DNA of 24,093 bases, from the NCBI GenBank assembly GCA_029939085.1, contig JAOZTQ010000003.1, forward strand, positions 1 through 24,093, written 5' to 3'. Origin of the DNA: Candidatus Nanopelagicales bacterium. GTDB lineage: Bacteria > Actinomycetota > Actinomycetes > S36-B12 > GCA-2699445. Position numbers and translations under genes: made by a program. Shown here piece after piece: positions 1 through 7,168 of this stretch (its first letter is position 1; each line of letters starts with the position of its first letter). A model generated the notes under the pieces. It made no database searches. It was not told the origin of the DNA and saw nothing but the letters and a program-made list of their open reading frames with translations.

Positions 1-396
1 CGCCGGCACGAGTAGAGCGGTTACTAGGGTCCCAACAACTAGTCCCCATCCTGTCTGAGCGGGGATCGAGGTAGTTCCAGAACTAAAGAATCCGATCACA
101 CATGCCACCGAGGAAGACAACAGCATGACCAAGAAGGCCCCGCGCAGTGTCAGACCGGTCGGTGAGGTTTTGGGACGCACTTCGGGGCGACCAATGGCAG
201 GGCTTTCGTCAGTTGTGACCGGAAGTTGCGTGATCGAGGCGTTCTGCTCGGAGGCGTTGGGGTCTGTGAGATCTACGACCGTTTGTGGATCGGATTGCAC
301 CTTGGCGTCGTCAACAGGCACTGGCGGCATGTTTTCAGCCGACTCCCACCAGGGGGCATCGTCTTGCGCTAGATGCTCGCGGGCCGGGTTCATCAC
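1..396 (-). CDS. DUF6542-like membrane protein, 3' end cut by window edge
   Basis: The minus-strand frame is open from base 396 to the window edge, 132 codons with no stop. The first ~85 residues are acidic and low in complexity, without obvious domain structure, and probably cytosolic. Two hydrophobic segments follow, around residues 93-112 and 118-132, separated by a short polar turn. Such a disordered N-terminus followed by a C-terminal membrane hairpin fits actinobacterial DUF6542 proteins. From memory, Rv1111c next to the YchF gene Rv1112 in M. tuberculosis is the same arrangement. The function of the family is unknown to me. I start it at GTG 396-394 rather than ATG 393, because TATTGT lies exactly six bases upstream of the GTG and there is no Shine-Dalgarno, so the message should be leaderless. 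The family call is inference from layout and context; the coding frame is firmer. Confidence 0.6.
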   Translation of the reverse strand, partial: MMNPAREHLAQDDAPWWESAENMPPVPVDDAKVQSDPQTVVDLTDPNASEQNASITQLPVTTDESPAIGRPEVRPKTSPTGLTLRGAFLVMLLSSSVACVIGFFSSGTTSIPAQTGWGLVVGTLVTALLVPA

Positions 397-408
397 GAGT
401 CAACAATA
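397..408 (-). promoter_or_regulatory. Leaderless -10 element of the DUF6542-like gene
   Basis: On the minus strand TATTGT occupies 408-403, followed by the six bases TGACTC and then GTG at 396. This is the same TANNNT-N6-start layout as at five other genes here. I see no good -35 hexamer 16-18 bp upstream. The predicted transcription start is base 396. Confidence 0.5.
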
Positions 409-474
409 AGTCTTTCGAGGCCGTAGAAGAGGCAATGGGTCTCGCGAGTCAGACCGAAACTCTGAAGATTTAGG

Positions 475-1731
475 CTATGAGGCTGAACGATTTGGTTCGT
501 GAGACTCGGATTCCTGAATTTTAGGCTCAGGATCGGGGATTGCCCCAGCGTCGGTGGACAGTAGCCAGCGGCTACTGTCCAGACTACGGGCTGACGCATC
601 GAGGCTCACCGGTGTAGGAAGCGGTTCTTCCGCGACAGCCATTGCCGTCATTTTGCGACCAGCTGGCAGTACCCGACTTTCGAGTGATGCAATCAACTGG
701 TTGTAGCTATCGGAGGTTTTGTTGATGGCTTTGCCGAGAGCCGACAGTAGATCCATGAGTCGGAGTACCCGCTGGTATAGCTCCGCACCTGCCTTTTGGA
801 TGTCCTTGGCTTGGCGATCAGCGTGGACCTGCCGCCAACTGTGATCAATCGTTATCAGCATGGCCAGTAGCGTGCTTGGAGTAGCCAGTAAGACTCGACG
901 ATCCATAGCCTTCTGCATGAGATCAGGGCGGATGGCCAAAGCTGAGGAAAGCAAACCCTCCGCCGGCAGGAACATGATCACGAACTCAGGCGTATCAAAC
1001 CGCCGCCAGTATTCCTTGCTGCCAAGTTTGCTGATGTGGGTGGCGACAGCGTCAGCATGTTTAGTCAGTGCCGCGGTGTCCTCACCGTCGCTAGCGCGTA
1101 GAAAGGCATCTAGGGGGACCTTAGCGTCAACGATGGCATGCCGATCTCCAGCCAAATTAACGAGTAGATCAGGACGGAGGATGCCGTCGGCTGTCTCGCT
1201 GTGTGGCTGATCCTGGAAGTGGACGTTTTCGATCATTCCTGCGGCCTCGACCACTCTGCGCAGTTGCATTTCTCCCCAGTTGCCGCGAGTTTCACTGCGC
1301 GACAGGGCCTGAGTGAGCTTTCGCGCTTCAGACTGGACATTTTGGGATGCCTTACCGAAGTCTTCGGACATTCGAGTTAGCGTGGTCAAAATTTCCGTTT
1401 CCTTGGCCAGACTGGTTTTCTCAGATTCGCCGACTCGTTCGGACAGGATTCGGAGTGCTGAGTGGACCGGGGCGATAGCCTCGCGCCACTCCTGCCCCTG
1501 AGCTCGCTGCTCGGATAGTTGCGTTTCGATCTGCAGTCGAGAGCGCTGTTCGGCTGCGAGTTCCCCGGTGAGTTGGGCCACCTCTCTCGATAGCTGGTCG
1601 TTATCGCGCCGCCATTCCGCTTGTAAGGATTTTCGCTCCAAGAGACCGTGGCGTCGACCTAGCCATATGCCTACTAGCAGTCCAACGCTTAAGGCGAAAA
1701 CTATCGGTAAGGCTGCGATCAGATTCGTCAT
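475..1731 (-). CDS. rmuC: DNA recombination protein RmuC
   Basis: 418 aa. An N-terminal membrane helix (about residues 4-24, followed by GRRHG) anchors the protein. A heptad-like, charged coiled-coil region (about 30-140) comes next, and then the RmuC domain (about 140-330) with the family landmarks SETRGNWGE, RPDLLVNL, IVDAKVPLDAF and FLPAEGLLSSA. The C-terminal ~70 residues are low in complexity. RmuC proteins limit certain DNA inversions and are related to restriction-endonuclease-like folds; their biochemical activity is poorly defined. The ATG at 1731 follows a weak purine-rich site (GGAAAGAG, spacing about 6-8). Its first bases overlap the stop of a doubtful 70-codon frame. It lies downstream of, and divergent from, ychF, and on the same strand as the DUF6542-like gene 78 bp further on. 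The identity is solid; the exact start is fairly sure. Confidence 0.92.
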   Translation of the reverse strand: MTNLIAALPIVFALSVGLLVGIWLGRRHGLLERKSLQAEWRRDNDQLSREVAQLTGELAAEQRSRLQIETQLSEQRAQGQEWREAIAPVHSALRILSERVGESEKTSLAKETEILTTLTRMSEDFGKASQNVQSEARKLTQALSRSETRGNWGEMQLRRVVEAAGMIENVHFQDQPHSETADGILRPDLLVNLAGDRHAIVDAKVPLDAFLRASDGEDTAALTKHADAVATHISKLGSKEYWRRFDTPEFVIMFLPAEGLLSSALAIRPDLMQKAMDRRVLLATPSTLLAMLITIDHSWRQVHADRQAKDIQKAGAELYQRVLRLMDLLSALGKAINKTSDSYNQLIASLESRVLPAGRKMTAMAVAEEPLPTPVSLDASARSLDSSRWLLSTDAGAIPDPEPKIQESESHEPNRSAS

Positions 1732-2030
1732 GGCTGGCTCTTTCCGCGATAGGTACAGGGCTCATGAGAATGCGAAATTTTCACCATTTTCGAAATATCG
1801 GGTGGGTAGTCGCATTTAGGGCACGACGACGAAGCTGCCGGGGCGGCACATGTGGGTAAAGCCCGCTGAGTATCTCTCCGATCACCGCTCGCACTAGTAG
1901 GAGGAGGCTCTCGGAGCACAAGCCAGGCTGAATCATTCATGGCTGTAGCGTTTCATCGACCTCCGACACTTCTTTCTCATGAACTTCACGCACTGAAATG
2001 CGATGATGGTGCACTCTCTACAATCATCAG
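1732..2030. other. Divergent intergenic region rmuC/ychF with one doubtful small frame
   Basis: About 300 bp between divergent genes. It holds the ychF promoter at its right end. On the minus strand a 70-codon frame (1940-1728) ends in a TGA that overlaps the rmuC start as ATGA and contains a CPKC pair, so a small zinc-ribbon-like peptide translationally coupled to rmuC cannot be excluded. Against it, no Shine-Dalgarno or TANNNT-N6 signal precedes its ATG, and its composition is not protein-like over the first half. I do not call it a gene. TACCTA on the minus strand, just before the rmuC ribosome-binding site, is a possible -10. Confidence 0.35.
2019..2030 (+). promoter_or_regulatory. Leaderless -10 element of ychF
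   Basis: TACAAT at 2019-2024 is a near-consensus -10 hexamer. Six bases (CATCAG) separate it from GTG at 2031, which places the predicted transcription start on the start codon itself. No Shine-Dalgarno is present and no clear -35 can be seen. Confidence 0.6.
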
Positions 2031-3113
2031 GTGGCCCTCACCATCGGAATCGTCGGACTGCCCAATGTTGGCAAGTCAACTTTGTTTAATGCCCTGACCA
2101 AGAATCCGGATGGCGCTCTGGCAGCCAACTATCCGTTCGCCACCATTGAGCCGAATACGGGAGTAGTTCCCGTGCCAGATGATCGACTACCGGTGCTAGC
2201 AGACTTGTTTTCTTCGGAGAAGACAATCAATGCAACTGTCACATTTGTCGATATCGCTGGGATTGTTGCTGGAGCGAGTGAGGGACAGGGACTGGGTAAT
2301 CAATTTTTGGCGCACATTCGTGAGTCAGATGCCATTTGCCAGGTCCTGCGCGCCTTCGGCGATCCGGATGTGGTTCATGTGGCGGGCCAGGTATCGCCCG
2401 CCGATGATATGGAAACCATCAACACCGAGCTGATGTTGGCCGATCTGCAGGCGCTGGAAAAAGCTATACCTCGGTTAGAAAAAGAAGCACGCAACGACAA
2501 ATCACGAGTTCCGACGCTGGAAGCAGCTCAATCAGCTCGTCAGGTTCTCGAGTCAGGTCAAACCGTCTTCGCGGCAGGTTTGGATCTGGAGCCGTTACAA
2601 GAGCTCTTCCTGCTGACCGCTAAACCGTTCATATACGTGGTAAACGCCGATGAGTCGGAATTGGCCGATCCTGATTTCCGAGATCGAATGCGTGAACTCG
2701 TCGCGCCGGCGGAGGCGGTTTTCTTGGACGCCAAGATCGAGTCGGAGCTAGTTGAACTTCCCGAAGCCGAAGCGCTCGAACTACTCGATTCCATCGGGCA
2801 GCAAGAGTCAGGTATCCAGGGGTTGGCGCGCGTTGGGTTTGCCACATTGGGGCTGCAGACCTTTCTCACGGCGGGTCCGAAGGAGTCGCGTGCTTGGACA
2901 ATTAGGCGAGGCTCAACGGCTCCTGAGGCCGCCGGCGTCATCCACACTGACTTTCAAAAGACATTCATTAAGGCCGAAATCGTCTCTTATGACGCCCTGG
3001 TTGCTGCTGGATCTATGGCGGAAGCGAGAGCCAAAGGTCAAGTTCGGATGGAAGGCAAGGACTACACCATGCTGGAGGGTGATGTCGTGGAGTTCCGCCA
3101 CGGCAGTGGCTAG
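2031..3113 (+). CDS. ychF: Ribosome-binding ATPase/GTPase YchF
   Basis: 360 aa, the usual length of this universally conserved Obg-family P-loop protein that binds the ribosome and in bacteria prefers ATP. Visible motifs are the G1 loop GLPNVGKST at about residues 8-16, switch/G3 DIAGIVAGASEGQGLGN at about 73-89, and the divergent G4 NADE at about 205-208 in place of NKxD, which is the hallmark explaining relaxed nucleotide specificity. A helical coiled-coil arm (about 130-190) and a C-terminal TGS domain (about 275-358, ending GDVVEFRHGSG) complete the fold. It starts at GTG, which directly follows the -10 element, so translation probably begins at the 5' end of the mRNA. It is a single-gene unit divergent from rmuC. 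Confidence 0.97.
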   Translation: MALTIGIVGLPNVGKSTLFNALTKNPDGALAANYPFATIEPNTGVVPVPDDRLPVLADLFSSEKTINATVTFVDIAGIVAGASEGQGLGNQFLAHIRESDAICQVLRAFGDPDVVHVAGQVSPADDMETINTELMLADLQALEKAIPRLEKEARNDKSRVPTLEAAQSARQVLESGQTVFAAGLDLEPLQELFLLTAKPFIYVVNADESELADPDFRDRMRELVAPAEAVFLDAKIESELVELPEAEALELLDSIGQQESGIQGLARVGFATLGLQTFLTAGPKESRAWTIRRGSTAPEAAGVIHTDFQKTFIKAEIVSYDALVAAGSMAEARAKGQVRMEGKDYTMLEGDVVEFRHGSG

Positions 3114-3231
3114 ATCACCGGCTCAGCCATGGCCTAGGAAGTTAACGTCGTTAGTCATTTCTGCCAAACGTCTGGTGATGCCTTTTTGGGGAATGCATGG
3201 GGGCATAAAGCAGTATGAAAAGTAACGGCTA

Positions 3232-3254
3232 CGGCCAGGAATCAATCATGGCCG
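3232..3254 (+). terminator. Weak stem-loop downstream of ychF
   Basis: CGGCCA at 3232-3237 pairs with TGGCCG at 3249-3254 across an 11-base loop, about 120 bp after the ychF stop. No T-tract follows. It could end ychF transcription or be chance. The rest of the 284-bp gap 3114-3397 shows no gene; TAATCT and TAACTT hexamers in it are possible -10 elements for the next gene. Confidence 0.22.
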
Positions 3255-3397
3255 GGTATTAATCTGTAGGGCATGGTGTGGCCTGACCGTCACCTCCGTC
3301 CGATAGGCGAGATTCGTCCTGTAGTTGGCCGAAAATCGTCGCAGATTGCGCGGCTCTGTCCCACCATGCAGCTGTAACTTGAGGAGCTATCGAGATC

Positions 3398-4897
3398 GTG
3401 CACTTTCATTTCGGACCTTTGCGCAAGAGTCGGAAAACAACAGTTATTTCACTAGCGGCGGTCATCGCTCTCGCTGGCCTCGGCTCGGTCCCGGCTGCTG
3501 CCGTCTCGAGTTCGGAATCCGAGAGTTTGCAATGGACAGAGTGCGCAGATGCTGGAAGTCCGGCAAAGGAGTGCGCAACGCTCGTCGTTCCGCTGGACTA
3601 CGACAAGCCAAATGGTCGTAAGGCGCAGATTGCGATGTCACGAATACCAGCTGCCAGTGGTGACCCGATCGGATCCCTGTTCTTTAATCCGGGTGGACCA
3701 GGAGGTGCGGGCGCCGCGATCGTCAGCAAAATAGCCTCCGGATTTTCCGAGGAGATTCTCGACAGATTCAACATTGTGAGTTGGGATCCGCGCGGGATAG
3801 GGGACAGTAAGCCGGCACTTCAATCGTGCGATATGCCGTTGCCCATACTGAACCAAACTGGTCCCGTAAAGTGGTCGCGCTCATTGGAACGAACAGTCAA
3901 GCAACTTGGTAAGGCAAATCGCAAATGTCAGCGCCTCAATGAAGACTTCATTAACCATTTGGGTACGAAAAACGTCGCGCGTGATTTGGAGCGTATGCGC
4001 ATCGCAGTGGGTGATTCCCAGTTGAGTTACTACGGTGCAAGCTACGGAACGCGGATCGGTTACACCTACGCGGTCATGTTTCCTAATCGGGTCCGGGCGA
4101 TGGTGCTGGATGGAAACATCAGCCCGAAGAGTGATTATGCCGACCTGGTAACAGGTGCACGTGGCCCCGATCTTGCTCTGGATTTCCTGAAGAAAAATAG
4201 TCGCGCGACCTATAAAGCATTTAAGCGTGGCGATCGTGCACTCCAAGAACAAACAGTTCGGTTAGATGCCGGCGAGCGATTCACTCGATGGGATTACCGG
4301 CAAGTGACTATCGATTTATTGACAAAAACTGTCCAACTGCGTCAGATCCCGCTGCTGGCGGAAAAAGTTGAGGAAGCCCTATCAGAAGGGCCGGAAGCAG
4401 AAGAAGCGCGTCGCATATTGTCCAGTTTGAAACCAGAAACCAACCAAAACGCTGGTGGACCTTTCTCAGTAGTCAATTGTCTTGATTACGCTGAGCGAAT
4501 CGGGCAATCCACTCAACTCAATTCGGTAAAGAAGATGGATAAGGGTGGACCACTTGGTGGTCTACTCGCCATGAGTTATGCGCCTGGCTGCTCAGGTCTA
4601 AAGTTGAATCCAGAGCCGGTTCCAGATATGTCCAGTAAACGGTTGCGGGCGCGAGTAGCGGAGATTCCGGTAGTACTCGCGAATGCGACTCGAGATACCC
4701 TCACCCCAAAATTTTGGGCAAAAAAAATGAAGAGTGCATTCGCCCAGCAGTCCTTTATTCAGCAGCATTCCACGCAGCACGTCATCTGGCTCGACAACGA
4801 TTCATGTGTAACCGACCCCATTGACGATTACGTGATCAACCGGAAGTTACCTAATCCGAGGACGTGCGCTTGGCGTGGCATCAGCCCACTCAACTGA
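3398..4897 (+). CDS. Secreted tripeptidyl-aminopeptidase-like alpha/beta hydrolase
   Basis: 499 aa. It has a Sec-type signal peptide: basic n-region with RKSRK, hydrophobic core about residues 14-31, and a likely cut near PAAA at 32-35; there is no lipobox. The mature part is an alpha/beta hydrolase of the Streptomyces tripeptidyl-aminopeptidase (TAP) type: oxyanion-loop NPGGPGGAG at 98-106, nucleophile elbow GASYG with Ser215, and a C-terminal TAP-like segment supplying Asp433 (TRDTLTP) and His461 (TQHVIW). Such enzymes trim peptides from their N-terminus outside the membrane. GTG at 3398 is used because the signal peptide begins right after it; GAGGAG at 3381-3386 is a rather distant ribosome-binding site. 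A strong hairpin follows the gene, so it is probably its own unit. Its position before an oligopeptide importer suggests feeding that importer, which is inference. Confidence 0.88.
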   Translation: MHFHFGPLRKSRKTTVISLAAVIALAGLGSVPAAAVSSSESESLQWTECADAGSPAKECATLVVPLDYDKPNGRKAQIAMSRIPAASGDPIGSLFFNPGGPGGAGAAIVSKIASGFSEEILDRFNIVSWDPRGIGDSKPALQSCDMPLPILNQTGPVKWSRSLERTVKQLGKANRKCQRLNEDFINHLGTKNVARDLERMRIAVGDSQLSYYGASYGTRIGYTYAVMFPNRVRAMVLDGNISPKSDYADLVTGARGPDLALDFLKKNSRATYKAFKRGDRALQEQTVRLDAGERFTRWDYRQVTIDLLTKTVQLRQIPLLAEKVEEALSEGPEAEEARRILSSLKPETNQNAGGPFSVVNCLDYAERIGQSTQLNSVKKMDKGGPLGGLLAMSYAPGCSGLKLNPEPVPDMSSKRLRARVAEIPVVLANATRDTLTPKFWAKKMKSAFAQQSFIQQHSTQHVIWLDNDSCVTDPIDDYVINRKLPNPRTCAWRGISPLN

Positions 4898-4918
4898 ACC
4901 TCTCGAACTGACGGCGCA

Positions 4919-4953
4919 GGTTTGGGTGGAGCCAATCTGGCCCCACCCAAACC
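4919..4953 (+). terminator. Strong stem-loop terminator after the TAP-like gene
   Basis: GGTTTGGGTGG (4919-4929) pairs perfectly with CCACCCAAACC (4943-4953). Inside the loop GCCA/TGGC can add four more pairs. The hairpin lies about 20 bp after the stop. The downstream sequence CTTACGTTCTCG is not a proper T-tract, as is often seen for actinobacterial terminators. Confidence 0.75.
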
Positions 4954-5348
4954 CTTACGTTCTCGGGTCCCCCACTACTGCGACTGATGCATGTCAGCCG
5001 AAAGCTTTGTGGCGAGCACTTCTTGCTCATCCAGTTGGTTATGCAAACTGGGTGCTCCGAGGAAAGTTACTACCGATCCGAACATCTCCGTGCTCCTTTC
5101 TTTTGATGTCACTGTTGTTGTAACCAGTTGCAGTGGTTCCAAACACGTCAATCGGGAAAAAGTGAATTTTTTTCGGATTAGCTCGCCACCATAAAGTTTT
5201 GCACCTGACAGTCCGAATCAAAGTGATGCATGATCCAAAGAAAAACTGGCAGGGTAGGCTCAGCAGTGGCTGTGGCAAACGACCCTCAAGAGTCCATTTC
5301 GGATTGTTGGGGAAATCCCAGAAAGCACTGGGTAGGGAAAGGAAAGTC
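4954..5348 (+). other. Long gene-free leader/promoter region before oppA
   Basis: About 395 bp with no convincing gene on either strand. TAAAGT at 5192-5197 is the best -10 candidate and would give a leader of roughly 145 bases; no matching -35 is visible. The A/T-rich inverted stretch around 5156-5174 (AAAAA then TTTTTTT) lies just upstream. Immediately before the ribosome-binding site, CCCAG (5317-5321) and CTGGG (5328-5332) form a five-pair hairpin with a six-base loop. GAGCA/TGCTC at 5014-5028 is another small one. I could not match it to a known riboswitch class. Confidence 0.4.
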
Positions 5349-6995
5349 ATGCGAAATCGGCGACGTTCATTCGTGGTGGGAGCCGTCGGACTGGCAGCTG
5401 GACTGCTGTTGACGGCTTGTAGTTCCAGTTCCGACAGTTCTAGCGGCTCCGATGATTCAGCTGCAGCGACGGGTGGCTCGTTCTCGATGGCCATCGAGAA
5501 GCCACAAGCTCTCACGCCCACAAACTGTTACGACCTCTACTGCGCTCAGGTCAATAGGACGCTCTTTGAGGGCTTGATCGAGTTCCAGAAGAGTTCAGAG
5601 GGTGCATTAGAGCCAGTTAAGACCGATTTGGCCAAAGACATCACTACCGCCGATGACGGGAAAACTTGGAAAATCGAGATCAATCCTGGCTTCAGCTTTA
5701 CTAATGGTGAGGCAGTAACAGCGCAAACCTTTGTGGATACCTGGAACTACGCCGCTTATGGCGACAATGGTCAGCAGCTCGGGTTCGTTATGGGACCCGA
5801 TCAGCTCAATATCGTCGGCTATGACCAGGTTGCCTCAAACAAGTCCAAGAAAATGTCGGGACTAAATGTTGAAAGCGACTCGGTTTTGACGGTTGAGCTC
5901 GAAAAGCCGATGGGTCAATCGTTGTTCTACAACTTCTTGGGTGGCCCGCAGGTGCTTCCGCTTCCAAGTACAGCCATTAAGGATCCAAAAGCCTATGAAA
6001 AGCAACCGATTGGCAATGGCCCTTACAAGTTAGAGGCGCCTTGGACCAACCAAGGTATGACGGTTGTTCGAAATGATGATTTCGCGGGTGAAGCGGGTAA
6101 TGCTGACGAGATTGAATTTAAGATCTACGCCGATAACAACGCGCTGTGGGCAGATCTTCAGGCTAATGAGCTAGATGTCGCAAGTACGTTGCCGCAGAAC
6201 GCTTTAGTTCAAGCCGAGTCCGTGCTGGGTGATCGATTTATCAACGATGAAGGCGGTCTCCAATATGCTTACTACGGTTACCCGGTCAATGACCCGACCT
6301 TCAAGGAGAAGGATGTTCGAGTGGGTCTTGCTAAGGCCATCAACTGGGACGAAATAAACGACAAGATCTACTTCAATACTCGGACGACAGCCACGAGTTT
6401 CGCCCCGGACACCATCCCGGGTGGGGGCAAGGATGTCTGTGGCGACAGTTGCGTCTTTGACGGTGCAAAAGCAAAAGAGCTTATTGATGGAGCTGGCGGA
6501 GTCCCCGGTGGAGCAGTTTTGATCCCGCAGTTAGCAAATGAGACTGGAGACGTTCAGAAAGCTATCTGCAACCAGATCCAAACAAATACTGGTGTGAAAT
6601 GTACGCCTCAGATTTACAAGGACTTCGGCGAACTTGTCGGAGCTGTCACCGGGGACAAGGCAACTAAAGGCCTGATTTATGGGCTGGGCTGGATCGCAGA
6701 TAATCCCACAATCCAGAATATGATCACGGCCAACTTCTCCAGTACCAGTCCCTACAACGACCTGGGCTATGACAACCCCGAGTTTGATCGGCTGCTGCAG
6801 GAAGGCAACGCAGCTACCGACACTGCAACCCAGATCGAGAAGTGGCAGCAAGCAGAAAAAGTCATTTACGACGATTTCCGGGCGTGGGCGACCCAGTTCC
6901 GCAACAACATCGGTGGCTATTCAACGCGCGTGTCTAACGTAGATATTTCGCCAGATGGCATCGTCGATTTGTCTGTTGTGCAGGTGAACTCTTAG
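5349..6995 (+). CDS. oppA: Oligopeptide ABC transporter substrate-binding lipoprotein (family 5)
   Basis: 548 aa. The start ATG 5349 is chosen because AGGAAAG sits just upstream and the signal peptide begins there; a longer in-frame reading from TTG 5199 has no such signal. The lipoprotein signal ends in the lipobox LTAC with Cys24, followed by a Ser/Gly/Asp-rich linker. The mature protein shows the family 5 pattern (TLFEGLIEF, DGKTWKIEINPGFSFTNGEAV, IGNGPYKLEAPW, KAINWDEI, LGWIADNP). Several Cys pairs (NCYDLYC, DVCGDSC) suggest disulfides in an exported protein. RRRSF before the core weakly resembles a twin-arginine motif. It captures peptides at the outer membrane face for OppBCDF. From memory the bldK peptide importer of Streptomyces lies near mshB as well, so this may be the same ancestral locus. 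Confidence 0.93.
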   Translation: MRNRRRSFVVGAVGLAAGLLLTACSSSSDSSSGSDDSAAATGGSFSMAIEKPQALTPTNCYDLYCAQVNRTLFEGLIEFQKSSEGALEPVKTDLAKDITTADDGKTWKIEINPGFSFTNGEAVTAQTFVDTWNYAAYGDNGQQLGFVMGPDQLNIVGYDQVASNKSKKMSGLNVESDSVLTVELEKPMGQSLFYNFLGGPQVLPLPSTAIKDPKAYEKQPIGNGPYKLEAPWTNQGMTVVRNDDFAGEAGNADEIEFKIYADNNALWADLQANELDVASTLPQNALVQAESVLGDRFINDEGGLQYAYYGYPVNDPTFKEKDVRVGLAKAINWDEINDKIYFNTRTTATSFAPDTIPGGGKDVCGDSCVFDGAKAKELIDGAGGVPGGAVLIPQLANETGDVQKAICNQIQTNTGVKCTPQIYKDFGELVGAVTGDKATKGLIYGLGWIADNPTIQNMITANFSSTSPYNDLGYDNPEFDRLLQEGNAATDTATQIEKWQQAEKVIYDDFRAWATQFRNNIGGYSTRVSNVDISPDGIVDLSVVQVNS

Positions 6996-7095
6996 ACATC
7001 CGAGCGACCGGATTGTGTCGAAACCGGACGGTGGCCACATTGGTTTATTTGGGATCTCTACTGATTTGACCTAGTCGCGGCATCAGCGCTCTCGT

Positions 7096-7117
7096 CTTCG
7101 GTAGCCTGCTGCCGAAG
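7096..7117 (+). terminator. Stem-loop between oppA and oppB (attenuator or mRNA stabiliser)
   Basis: CTTCGGTAG (7096-7104) pairs with CTGCCGAAG (7109-7117), nine pairs with one G-T wobble and a four-base CCTG loop. It lies inside the 173-bp gap after oppA and has no T-tract. In binding-protein transporter operons a hairpin at this place commonly stabilises the 5' gene or lets only part of transcription through, so that binding protein exceeds permease. That role is inferred here. Confidence 0.55.
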
Positions 7118-7168
7118 TGGAAACGTCGGTCCTGAGGATATGCATGCTGATGGAAACGAGTCTTAACG

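Noticed and set aside
125..473. Two short plus-strand open frames at the left edge
   Set aside because: They lie opposite the better supported minus-strand DUF6542-like gene, which has a membrane hairpin and promoter, and they show no protein-like pattern or ribosome-binding site.
1728..1940. 70-codon minus-strand frame with a CPKC pair, ending in an ATGA overlap with rmuC
   Set aside because: The overlap is tempting, but there is no ribosome-binding or leaderless signal at its ATG and the first half is low in complexity. Kept only as a remark on the intergenic region.
2752..3225. 157-codon plus-strand frame across the end of ychF
   Set aside because: It overlaps the conserved TGS domain of ychF in another frame and its sequence is rich in Arg, Ser and Trp, as in shadow frames.
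4985..5232. TGATGCATG repeated at 4985 and 5224 in the oppA leader
   Set aside because: One nine-base match within ~450 bp is expected by chance at about this rate, and no further copies with regular spacing were seen.
5199..5348. N-terminal extension of OppA starting at TTG 5199
   Set aside because: It would put 50 residues before a clear lipoprotein signal peptide; ATG 5349 has its own ribosome-binding site.
5039..5521. 160-codon minus-strand frame opposite the oppA start
   Set aside because: It runs over the oppA signal peptide and leader and has no family features.
7000..7060. ACCGG/CCGGT-like inverted repeats right after oppA
   Set aside because: The arms are only four to five bases and are themselves palindromic, which is too weak beside the hairpin at 7096-7117.
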